Shown here: positions 44,271 through 53,075 of the stretch, in pieces | Numbering within the stretch: position 1 is the stretch's first letter | Layout of the letters: every line of letters starts with the position of its first letter | NCBI GenBank assembly: GCA_020723345.1 | Contig: DYJA01000012.1 | Coordinates: 41,166-105,165 of the forward strand | Length of the DNA: 64,000 nucleotides | Direction of reading: 5' to 3' | Origin: Candidatus Aquidulcis sp. | Lineage (GTDB): Bacteria > Chloroflexota > Anaerolineae > UBA4142 | Notes under the pieces: model-generated | Seen by the model: the letters and a program-made list of their open reading frames with translations, nothing else | Told to the model about the DNA's origin: nothing | The model's database searches: none | Program-made: the position numbers and the translations under genes

Positions 44271-45854
44271 TCACCGCGCAATCGCGATAAAGATCGCCAC
44301 CCACAAACTGATGAACAAAATCCACACCGTCGGATTTTCTTCCGTGAGCGTGAACGCGCCGCGCGTCACCGCGCCGATCCGAAACCCGATGCGACTCACT
44401 TTGCGTTCCAGCCACTCCAAATCGCCCACGCGCGCGAGCCGCGCGATAAACGAATGTGCGCTCGGTCGATCATCGCGCGCGAGCGCGCGCAGAAAATACG
44501 CGCCGATGACCGGCAGAAGCAGGACGACCGCGCCGACGGCGACGCCGAGCGCATTGCCCGTCCGAATCACGCGATCCAGTGCGCGTTCCGCCGCGTCGCC
44601 GATGCCGAGCGCGGGCGCGAGAAGCATCGGTGTGAACGCGAGCGCGGCAAACGCGAACGCGGCGAGCGCCAAGCCCGCGTACTCGACGCGCGCTGGATCG
44701 CGTAGTTCGCTTCCCCGTAGTTCAAGTCCCAGATTCCACAATCGCGCGAGAATGATCACCGTCGTCGCGCCCGCGAGCAACAAGAACAACCACTCGCCGC
44801 TTTCCGCCAGCGCAACGTACACGCCGACGCGTCCGAGGAACGCGGGCGTCAACGGCAATCCCGCGAGCGCGAGCAAACCCAGGAACCACGCGACGCGCGC
44901 GTACTCGCTGCGGTTGCCCGCGCTCCAACGCTGCGCGATTTCGCACAGCGCGATCGCGAACGCAATCGCGAGAATTTGCCACAGCGCAAACGCCACTCCC
45001 GCGTCGCCGCCATACGCAATCGCAAGCGGAACGAACGCGAGCGCGTACATCGCGCCGATGCCGACCGCGTGCGTCGCGTTCGTCGCGCGCCAAATCCAAA
45101 GCGCGGCGATGATCAAGGAGATGCTGGTGAGTACGCCGACAAGCGCGTACGGCGCGGGAACGCGGAACGCGCTCCAGTGCAGCCATAGATTCGCGGCGGC
45201 AATCGTCGGAATACCGCGCGCGAACCAGAGATCGAGTTCGTCCGCGCCGCGCGTCGGCAAGAGCGGATGAAAAGGGAACAAGCCGAGTCGCGCCCACAGC
45301 GCCAAGCCGATCAAGCTCGCGCCGTCGGTTGGACGCGGCGCGAGCAAAATCGCGCCCGCGAAAAAGATCATTCCTGCGAACAAGCCAATCGCCAAACTAC
45401 GCAGCGCGGTCGCGCGTTCGATCTCGCGCGCGAGCCGCCAAACAAAGAGCGCGAGATCGAGGAGCGTCCACGCGATCAGCGCGGCAACCAAACCATCGGC
45501 GGCGGCGAGCAATAGCGCGGCAGTCAAAACGAGGATCGGGAACAGATCGAAGGGTTGACGCGGCGGCGCGACGAGCCAGAGCGCGGCAAGCGGGAGAAAC
45601 ATCGTCAAAAGAAGCAACTGGGTGACGCCATCCATTTGCAAAGCAAGCGTGAACGATCCGAGCCCCCAGTTCGAAATAGTGAGGCGGTGCGCACCGGGCG
45701 CGATATTCAAAAGTACCAGTCCGATTTCGAAAGCGAGGAAACTCAGCGCGAACCAACGCCGCGATGGGGTCGCGAGGCGAGAGGTCAGCGGAAGCAAAAT
45801 GAGCGCGCCGATCAGCGGGAAAAAAATCGGCGGTAGCAGAATCCAATCAGGCAT
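44271..45854 (-). CDS. NuoL/MrpA/HyfB-like proton-translocating antiporter family membrane protein
   Basis: About 14 TM segments, LQMDGVTQLLLLTMFLPLAALWLV, LFPFHPLLPTRG, LAGLPLTPAFLGRVGVYVAL. Confidence 0.72.
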   Translation of the reverse strand: MPDWILLPPIFFPLIGALILLPLTSRLATPSRRWFALSFLAFEIGLVLLNIAPGAHRLTISNWGLGSFTLALQMDGVTQLLLLTMFLPLAALWLVAPPRQPFDLFPILVLTAALLLAAADGLVAALIAWTLLDLALFVWRLAREIERATALRSLAIGLFAGMIFFAGAILLAPRPTDGASLIGLALWARLGLFPFHPLLPTRGADELDLWFARGIPTIAAANLWLHWSAFRVPAPYALVGVLTSISLIIAALWIWRATNATHAVGIGAMYALAFVPLAIAYGGDAGVAFALWQILAIAFAIALCEIAQRWSAGNRSEYARVAWFLGLLALAGLPLTPAFLGRVGVYVALAESGEWLFLLLAGATTVIILARLWNLGLELRGSELRDPARVEYAGLALAAFAFAALAFTPMLLAPALGIGDAAERALDRVIRTGNALGVAVGAVVLLLPVIGAYFLRALARDDRPSAHSFIARLARVGDLEWLERKVSRIGFRIGAVTRGAFTLTEENPTVWILFISLWVAIFIAIAR

Positions 45855-45892
45855 GCGGCAATAGAAGCGGACGACGTGTTTGGGCGCAAGAG

Positions 45893-46051
45893 TTAGGGAA
45901 TCGAGCCAACCTCGTTGGTCACGCGGCTAAAAAAATTGGCGATTTGAGAACCGTAAACGCCGAGGATGAAAACGACGATGATCGCAACCAGGACGAGGAT
46001 CAAGGCATATTCAAACAGACCTTGACCGTTCTCTTCACGCAGGATGAACAT
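45893..46051 (-). CDS. flp: Second Flp/Fap pilin
   Basis: MFILREENGQGLFEYALILVLVAIIVVFILGVYGSQIANFFSRVTNEVGSIP; class III signal G-QGLFEYAL. Confidence 0.92.
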   Translation of the reverse strand: MFILREENGQGLFEYALILVLVAIIVVFILGVYGSQIANFFSRVTNEVGSIP

Positions 46052-46152
46052 TCGATCATCTCCTCCGAAATGGGAAACCAATCCCATTCAGTTCGATCTT
46101 GCGGTTGGCGGGACGGCTCGCGCCGCCTTTGCAAGCACGTACTGTACTCGAT

Positions 46153-46181
46153 TTGGCGATTTGCTAGGACAAGTTTATAAT
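46153..46181 (+). promoter_or_regulatory. Sigma70-like promoter immediately before the DUF2723 gene
   Basis: TTGGCG - 17 bp - TATAAT, 7 nt before GTG 46189. Confidence 0.5.
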
Positions 46182-46188
46182 ACCGCGT

Positions 46189-48570
46189 GTGAAGCGGCTT
46201 GTCAACCGAACAAAAGTCCTTTTTGGCGAACCTTCCCTCGATCCCTGGATTCAATTCGCGCTCGCCGGAATGGCATTCGTCTTGTATTTACGCACCATGC
46301 CGCCGACCGTGCTCGACGGCGACAGCGGCGAGTTCCAATACATGGCGTACATCCTCGGCGTGCCACACTCGTCGGGTTATCCGCTGTACATCCTCATTGC
46401 CAAACTCTTTACCTTTCTGCCGATTGGCGATGTGGCGTACCGCGTGAATCTGTTTTCCGTCGTCTGCGCCGCGCTTGTCGTGCCCATCGTCTACGCGACG
46501 GCGTTGCGCCTGATCCGCGCGCGCGTTCCCGCGCTGCTCGCCGCGGCGATTTTGACGTTCGCCCCGTTTGCGTGGGGCGGCGCGCTCGAAACGAAACCGT
46601 ACGCGTTCCATTTGTTGCTCGGCGTGCTCGCGCTTTTCTTCGCGTTGCGCTGGCATCAAGACGCGCGCCCGCGCGCTCCTTCGACGGAGTTCATCTTGAG
46701 CAAAGCCGAAGGACTCAGGACGAGTTTTTACGCGCTCGCGTTCGTCTGCGGCTTGGGCTTGGCGAATCATCACGTCATCGTGTTCACCGCGCCGGCATTC
46801 GCGCTGGTAGTCTGGCTGAATCGCGCGCGCGTGAGCCGCGCGATGTTTGTGCGTGGCGCGCTCCTCGCGCTCGTGCCCTTGCTGCTTTACGCGTACATTC
46901 CCATCCGCGCCGAGTATTTCATTCGCCAGCAAGATCCGGCGAACTGGCAATTCTATCAGCGCGAAGACGCGATTCTCAAAGGCACGGTCACGGCGTACTA
47001 TATTCACACGCCGCTCGGCGTTTTCAATCTGATCACCGGGCTCGACAATTGGTTCAAGATTGGTCCCCGGGACGCGGCAGAGCAGTTCGATCGTTTTGGA
47101 AATGCGAGCAATTTGCTGGTTCAGCAATTTACGTTGGTTGGAATCGCGCTGGCGGCGCTGGGCGCGATGATGTCGTTTCGTCGCGACCGCAAACTCTTTG
47201 CGATTCTCTTGCTGTACGCTGCCGGGGTCGCGTTCGTCGCGCTTTTGGTGCGCGCCAAATCTACCATCTACTATTTTTCGCTGACGTACTTTGTTCTCGC
47301 GCTCTGGATCGGCTTTGCGCTGGACGCGTTGCTAAAATGGGCGCGCCGCCCCCATCGCGCGTTCCCGTACGCCGTCGCCGGAGCGATCGCTCTGTTGCCG
47401 CTCTATTTGCTGATCGCGAACTATGCGCGGCTGGACGAGAGCAACAACTACGCGCCGCGCGATTTCGCGCAGGCGGTCTTGCGCGACGACATTGCGCCGA
47501 ACGCGATTGTAATCGCGCCGTGGGAAATCTCGCAGCCGATTCGCTATTTCCAATTTGTCGAGAATCAGCGTCCCGATTTGCTCGTCGTCATGCTGGCGCC
47601 GGAAGAATGGATATCTAAATTCGAGACGATGTTGGCGAGCGCGAAAAAACTGAATCGTCCGATCTATGTCGTCGAATTTTTCCCAAAAATGGAGGGCGCG
47701 CCGAACCGTTCGGTCCAAGTGGTGCAATTGCCTTTGACGACCGCGCCGTCGCCGCGTTACAAGTTGAGCGATGCGCGCAGCGTGCCGGACGCGCAAGTCG
47801 TCGGCTTCGATCTCGATCCCGATCCGCCACAGCCGGGCAAGCCGATGCGCGTGCTCGTGTACTATCGCACGCTCGCGCGGATGTATCCGATGTACTCGAC
47901 GATGCTCAGCGTCCACGACGCGACCGGCAAGTTGATCGGCGATTACGAGGGATTTCCTGGCTCGGTCGCGTTTCCGACGTACCGGTGGCAGCCGGGCGAA
48001 GCGTATCGTAGTTCGCGGACGATCAACATACCCGCGGACGCGCCGGTCGGCTTGTACAATCTCGATCTGTATTGGTACGTCTACGACCTCGACACGCGCC
48101 GCCCGGACTACAAACAAGAGTTCCACGTTCCGCTCGGCGCGATCCGCGTTGGCGATTTCGGCGCGGCGCAGATCGAGCACGCGCAATCCGCGCGCGTCGG
48201 CGACGCGATTACATTCCTGGGTTGGAACGGCGCGCGTGAAATCGCGCGCGGGCAGACGCTGCCGCTCGATTTGATCTGGCGCGCCGACCGCGCGCTGAAC
48301 GAATCGTACACCGTCTTTGTGCATTTGGTTGGCGTGGACGGGCGCGTCGTCGCGGATGCGGACAGTCCGCCCTTCAGCGGTTTGTTCCCGACAAATCGCT
48401 GGCAGGTTGGCGAAGTGCTGCGCGACCGGCATCTCCTGAAAATTCCAAACGATCTTGCGCCGGGCAACTACGCCGTCGAAATCGGAATGTATCTTTCCGC
48501 GACCGGCGCGCGCTTGCCGATTGACGGCGCGGCGGATAAGATCATTCTGACCCAAGTGAGCGTGCGTTGA
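46189..48570 (+). CDS. DUF2723 family membrane glycosyltransferase-like protein
   Basis: PPTVLDGDSGEFQYMAYILGVPHSSGYPLYILIAKLFTFLPIGDVAYRVNL. Confidence 0.88.
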   Translation: MKRLVNRTKVLFGEPSLDPWIQFALAGMAFVLYLRTMPPTVLDGDSGEFQYMAYILGVPHSSGYPLYILIAKLFTFLPIGDVAYRVNLFSVVCAALVVPIVYATALRLIRARVPALLAAAILTFAPFAWGGALETKPYAFHLLLGVLALFFALRWHQDARPRAPSTEFILSKAEGLRTSFYALAFVCGLGLANHHVIVFTAPAFALVVWLNRARVSRAMFVRGALLALVPLLLYAYIPIRAEYFIRQQDPANWQFYQREDAILKGTVTAYYIHTPLGVFNLITGLDNWFKIGPRDAAEQFDRFGNASNLLVQQFTLVGIALAALGAMMSFRRDRKLFAILLLYAAGVAFVALLVRAKSTIYYFSLTYFVLALWIGFALDALLKWARRPHRAFPYAVAGAIALLPLYLLIANYARLDESNNYAPRDFAQAVLRDDIAPNAIVIAPWEISQPIRYFQFVENQRPDLLVVMLAPEEWISKFETMLASAKKLNRPIYVVEFFPKMEGAPNRSVQVVQLPLTTAPSPRYKLSDARSVPDAQVVGFDLDPDPPQPGKPMRVLVYYRTLARMYPMYSTMLSVHDATGKLIGDYEGFPGSVAFPTYRWQPGEAYRSSRTINIPADAPVGLYNLDLYWYVYDLDTRRPDYKQEFHVPLGAIRVGDFGAAQIEHAQSARVGDAITFLGWNGAREIARGQTLPLDLIWRADRALNESYTVFVHLVGVDGRVVADADSPPFSGLFPTNRWQVGEVLRDRHLLKIPNDLAPGNYAVEIGMYLSATGARLPIDGAADKIILTQVSVR

Positions 48571-50777
48571 TGCGGCGCGCGTGGCTTGCTCTTCTGCTGG
48601 CGACGGCGACGCTGCCGGCGATCATCTTCTTGTTGCAAGATGGATATTTCGCCTCTTCCGACGGAATGATCCATCTCTATCGGTTGTTCGAACTCGACCG
48701 CGCGTTGCGCGAGGGTGTTTTGTTTCCGCGTTGGTTTCCGCTTTCCGGTTACGGTTACGGCTTGCCGGTCTTGAATTACTATCCGCCATTGACGTATTAC
48801 CTCGCCGAAGCGTTCCATCTCGCAGGCGCGGGTTACATCGCCGCGATCAAACTGACGATTGCGACAAGTTTCATTCTCGCCGCGTTCGCGATGTTTCTTT
48901 TCGCGCGCGATTGGCTGCCCGATGGCGCGGCGTTCGTCGCGGCAATCGCGTACGCGTACTCGCCATATTTGCTCTCCGACGCGTACGTGCGCGGCAATTT
49001 CCCCGAAATGTTGGCGATGGCGTTGCTACCGTTTGCGCTGTGGGCATTCACAAAGGCAGTTCATCCTTCGATTCCTTTCGCTGCGATTATTCTCGCGCAT
49101 CACCTGACCGCGATGCAATTTGCCGCGCTGCTCGTCGCGTATCTCGCGTTTCTGTTTGCCTGCGATCACAGATCACAATCGGTAGTCGGGGGTCGGCGGT
49201 CGGTGGTCGTCAAGTGGTTCTGCGCGATTCTGGTGAGTTTGCTGCTCAGCGCGTTCTACTGGGTGCCCGCGCTCGCCGAATTGAATTTGGTGTACGTCGA
49301 TTCCGCATCCATCGCGCGGTTTCTCGTCAGCCGCCTGATCGACCCGATGGATTTTTTTGCGCCATCGCTTGCGTACACCTATTTGCCGCAAAGCGACGCG
49401 CTCAAGCACGCGTTCGGCTTTCCCCAAACAATCCTCGCGCTGCTCGCCGGTGTCATCGCGCTCATTCACGCAACACGCAGCACGCATCCTTCGACTCCGC
49501 TGCGCTCCGCTCAGGACGCCTCACGCCTCACGCCTCACATTCTCTTCTTTTCCCTCCTCGTCGCGTTCTCCATTTTTATGACGCTTACGCCTGCCGCGCC
49601 TTTGTGGTACGCGATTCCAATTTTGCGCTTTATGCAATTTCCGTGGCGCTTGCAAATTCTCGCCGCGATTGGCATTGCGCTTCTGCTCGGCGTGTGGGCA
49701 AAGTGGATCGGCGACGCGCTCACCGTGTCATCGCGAGCGGTCTTTGCGAAGCAATCCTCAAGCCGCGTCGCGGCTCTCGTGTCCGTCGCCTTTGTGTTGA
49801 TCTTGGTCGCGCTCGGCATCGCGAAATTGCCGGTGCGCGTGTTTCCGTTGAACGACGCCGACGTGGATTTGACGCGCGCGCACGACAGCGCGTACGTCGT
49901 CGCGCAAATGGGGTGGGGTTGGACGCGCGAATTTGTTCCCGCGACGGTGCAGGAATTTGAAAACATCTACGCGCCGCTTGCCAAGCCGGACGCGTCGCCG
50001 CCCGACTCCACACGCGCAAGCCCTGTCGTGCAAATTCGAAGCGATAGTTTGTACGCGCGCGCGTTCCACGTCACGACCGCACAGCCATTCGAGTTATCAC
50101 TCAAGACTTTTTTCTTTCCCGGCTGGCAGGCGTACATCGACGGCGCGCCGGCGCGCACGTACGCGCGCGGTTCGCTTGGTATTGCGACGGTAAATGTGCC
50201 GCCGGGCGAGCATCAAGTTTTGTTTCGCTTTGAAGACACGCCCTTGCGTGTGGTGGTGAATGTGGTATCATTAGTGACGTTGGTTGGCGTCTTGATCGCG
50301 TTGTTCATCGCGCGGCGGCGCGCGTTTGCGGTGGCGTGCATCGCGATTTTGTTGCTTGCCGCGCTCTTGGCGTGGCACACGCGCGACGCGCGCGCGCTGT
50401 CGCCGACCGCGGTTGCCGCGAACCTCGATCAGCGCGTTCAATTGATCGGCTATGCGGCGGAACGCGTCGATGAATCGCTCGCGGTCACGTTGTATTGGCT
50501 CGCGCTGAACGAAATGGATCGCGATTACAACGGCTATGTCCATCTGATCGACGCGGCAGGAAACGTCATCGCGCAGCACGATGGTCCGACCGATCAAGGT
50601 CTCACGCCGACGACGCGTTGGCTGCCCGGCGAAATCGTCGCGGATCGTCACACCATCGCGTTGCGCGATGTTTCCCCCGGCGAATATCGGCTTGCCGCCG
50701 GAATGTACTTGCCGTTGGAAAATGGCTTTCAAAATCTCGGTGCGCGCGTCGACCTGGGACGCGTGCGAATAAAGTAA
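48567..50777 (+). CDS. Large membrane protein (PTPS-related/YfhO-like), glycan cluster
   Basis: SSDGMIHLYRLFELDRALREGVLFPRWFPLSGYGYGLPVLNYYPPLTYYLAE; 4-nt overlap with upstream gene. Confidence 0.78.
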   Translation: MMRRAWLALLLATATLPAIIFLLQDGYFASSDGMIHLYRLFELDRALREGVLFPRWFPLSGYGYGLPVLNYYPPLTYYLAEAFHLAGAGYIAAIKLTIATSFILAAFAMFLFARDWLPDGAAFVAAIAYAYSPYLLSDAYVRGNFPEMLAMALLPFALWAFTKAVHPSIPFAAIILAHHLTAMQFAALLVAYLAFLFACDHRSQSVVGGRRSVVVKWFCAILVSLLLSAFYWVPALAELNLVYVDSASIARFLVSRLIDPMDFFAPSLAYTYLPQSDALKHAFGFPQTILALLAGVIALIHATRSTHPSTPLRSAQDASRLTPHILFFSLLVAFSIFMTLTPAAPLWYAIPILRFMQFPWRLQILAAIGIALLLGVWAKWIGDALTVSSRAVFAKQSSSRVAALVSVAFVLILVALGIAKLPVRVFPLNDADVDLTRAHDSAYVVAQMGWGWTREFVPATVQEFENIYAPLAKPDASPPDSTRASPVVQIRSDSLYARAFHVTTAQPFELSLKTFFFPGWQAYIDGAPARTYARGSLGIATVNVPPGEHQVLFRFEDTPLRVVVNVVSLVTLVGVLIALFIARRRAFAVACIAILLLAALLAWHTRDARALSPTAVAANLDQRVQLIGYAAERVDESLAVTLYWLALNEMDRDYNGYVHLIDAAGNVIAQHDGPTDQGLTPTTRWLPGEIVADRHTIALRDVSPGEYRLAAGMYLPLENGFQNLGARVDLGRVRIK

Positions 50778-50812
50778 ACTCGTCGGGATCAAACACAACA
50801 GGAAAGGACACG

Positions 50813-53056
50813 GTGAAAAAGCAATCAACCCAACCCAAACCAGCGCGTCCGCGCTCGCGCCGGAAACCAGCGACGGGCGCGCCGAACAACGTTGGAGCCA
50901 CAAACATTCCAGTGCGCGTGACAGCGGCTCAGCCCGATCCGCTCGTCGGCTTGTCGATCAATCCGGGTTCGCGTGATCTGATCTGGCCCACCGAGTTTGA
51001 GTTGCGCGAGTTGGGTCCAAAGTGGATTCGTTATCTTGTCGTTCGGCGGTTTCAGGATTTCCAGACCGGGCAAAACTCGGAACTCGATCTCCTTATCGGA
51101 CGATATCAAGACCTGGGCGTCAATATTTTGGTTCTCATCAATAGCGAAACGTTCGACGAGTTGCCGCCCCAGCACGACAGCCCGGACTGGGTCAATGCCG
51201 CGGCGGGCTACATCAGCCGCGTGTCTGACCTCGCGCAAAAACTCGCGGCGTTTTATCGCGGCAAGATTCACGCGATTGAAATTTTCAACGAGCCCGAAGG
51301 TCAAGGCGTTACACCCGAAGACTATGGGCGCTTGCTGAGCGCGTGTTATACCAAGATCAAAGGCGTCTCCGATGTTCCGGTGATTTCAGGCGGAATTTGC
51401 TGCGGTGAAAAACTCGACTATCTGCAGCGCGTCGTCCAAGCCGCACCCGGCGCGTTCGACGCGGTCGGGTGGCACGTCCTGGGTCTCGGTGTGGGCGATT
51501 ATCCGTTCCCGAATTGGAAGTACGGCGAATTGCGCGATTCGCTGACGCGCGCGCGCGCGCTTGCCGGCAAACCGCTCTGGATTACCGAGTTCGGCGCGGA
51601 TCTGCATTTCCCGTGGCCCGACAATATGACGCCGGAAGACGCGGTGGCGGAGTACTTGCGCCGGGGCTTTGAAGTCATTCGCGCGGTTGGCTTGGATACG
51701 GTCGCGCGCGCGTTTTGGTTCACCTGGAAATTTCCGCGCGGCGGTTGGGGAATCGTGGACGATGCGGGCAATCGCCGTCCGGCGTGGTACGCGTTTCAAA
51801 AAGCGGCGCGCGTGCCCGCGCCATACGAAATCGCGCTTGCCACTTTCGCGCCGACGACCGTTGATTCGGGCGAAATGGTCAACGTCAGCATCACCGTCAA
51901 GAACAATTCGAACGAAACGCTGCCAACTCAGGGACCTGCGCCGGATTTCGTGTACGAGGAAGGTGAGACGTTTTACACGCGCGGCTTTCCCGATGTGAAG
52001 GACGCGTTCCGAGTCGGCGTTGATTTTGACGGACGCACCGGGATCGATCATCCCTATCGCTGGGGCTTGGGCGCGCCGCTCGCGCCGGGGCAAACCGCGA
52101 CGATCACCGGCAGCATTCGCTTGAAGCAAACGCGCGCGATCAAATACTGGGCGGGCTTGGTGCGCGAGCAGATCGCGTGGTTGGAAGATCGCGCCGGTGC
52201 GCAAACGATCGCCGTCAACGCATTTCCGGCGAACACACCCCAAATCGCCCAAGTCAAACTGACGCCGACGGTGGTGAACTCGGGCGATCTGCTCCATGTC
52301 AGCATCACTGTGACGAACAATTCGGATCAGCCGCTGGCGACGCAAGGACCCGATCCAGGATTCGTGTACGAGGAAGGCGACACGTTCTACACGCGCGGTT
52401 TTCCGGACGTGAACAACGCGTGGCGCGTCGGGATCGATTTCACGGGACGGGTCGGCTGGGATCATCCGTACCGCTGGGGCTTGGGTTCGCCGCTCGCGCC
52501 GGGCGAAACGCGGACGATCACCGGCGCGATTCGATTGCGGAATACCCAGTTTATCGATTATTGGGCGGGCTTGGTGCGCGAGCAAATCGCGTGGCTGCAA
52601 GATCGCAAAGGTGTGCAGCGTGTCACCGTGCGCGCTCCGGCGGACGCGCTGCCGCAAATCATCGCCGTCACTTTCTCGCCCACCACCTTGCGCTCCGGCA
52701 ATCTCCTGCAGGTGAGTATTACCGTCAAAAATAATTCCAACGGACCGCTGGAAGCGCAAGGTCCCGGACCAGGATTCGTGTACGAGGAAGGCGAGACGTT
52801 TTACACGCGCGGTTTTCCCGACGAGATGTATGCGTACCGCGTTGGCGTCGAATTCAGCAACCGCACCGGGATCGATCATCCGTACCGCTGGGGCTTGGGT
52901 GAGCCGCTCTTGCCGGGGCGGACCGTCACCGTGACCGGCGCGATTCGTTTGAACACGGTTCAGGCGATCACTTATTGGGTTGGGCTCGTGCAGGAACAGA
53001 TCAAATGGCTGCAAGATCGCGAGGGCTCGCAGTTCATCATCGTCGATCCGCGCTAG
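50813..53056 (+). CDS. Glycoside hydrolase clan A-like TIM-barrel protein with three tandem C-terminal beta-type domains
   Basis: Acid/base-like HAIEIFNEPEGQG and nucleophile-like PLWITEFGADLHFPW; three copies of YEEG(E/D)TFYTRGFPD...DHPYRWGLG; GTG 50813 with GGAAAGGA RBS. Confidence 0.8.
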   Translation: MKKQSTQPKPARPRSRRKPATGAPNNVGATNIPVRVTAAQPDPLVGLSINPGSRDLIWPTEFELRELGPKWIRYLVVRRFQDFQTGQNSELDLLIGRYQDLGVNILVLINSETFDELPPQHDSPDWVNAAAGYISRVSDLAQKLAAFYRGKIHAIEIFNEPEGQGVTPEDYGRLLSACYTKIKGVSDVPVISGGICCGEKLDYLQRVVQAAPGAFDAVGWHVLGLGVGDYPFPNWKYGELRDSLTRARALAGKPLWITEFGADLHFPWPDNMTPEDAVAEYLRRGFEVIRAVGLDTVARAFWFTWKFPRGGWGIVDDAGNRRPAWYAFQKAARVPAPYEIALATFAPTTVDSGEMVNVSITVKNNSNETLPTQGPAPDFVYEEGETFYTRGFPDVKDAFRVGVDFDGRTGIDHPYRWGLGAPLAPGQTATITGSIRLKQTRAIKYWAGLVREQIAWLEDRAGAQTIAVNAFPANTPQIAQVKLTPTVVNSGDLLHVSITVTNNSDQPLATQGPDPGFVYEEGDTFYTRGFPDVNNAWRVGIDFTGRVGWDHPYRWGLGSPLAPGETRTITGAIRLRNTQFIDYWAGLVREQIAWLQDRKGVQRVTVRAPADALPQIIAVTFSPTTLRSGNLLQVSITVKNNSNGPLEAQGPGPGFVYEEGETFYTRGFPDEMYAYRVGVEFSNRTGIDHPYRWGLGEPLLPGRTVTVTGAIRLNTVQAITYWVGLVQEQIKWLQDREGSQFIIVDPR

Positions 53057-53075
53057 CGCTGCGATTTGAGGCAAC

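Noticed and set aside
46044-47618. 524-aa plus-strand ORF
   Set aside because: Arg/Ala/His-rich alternative frame over the DUF2723 gene
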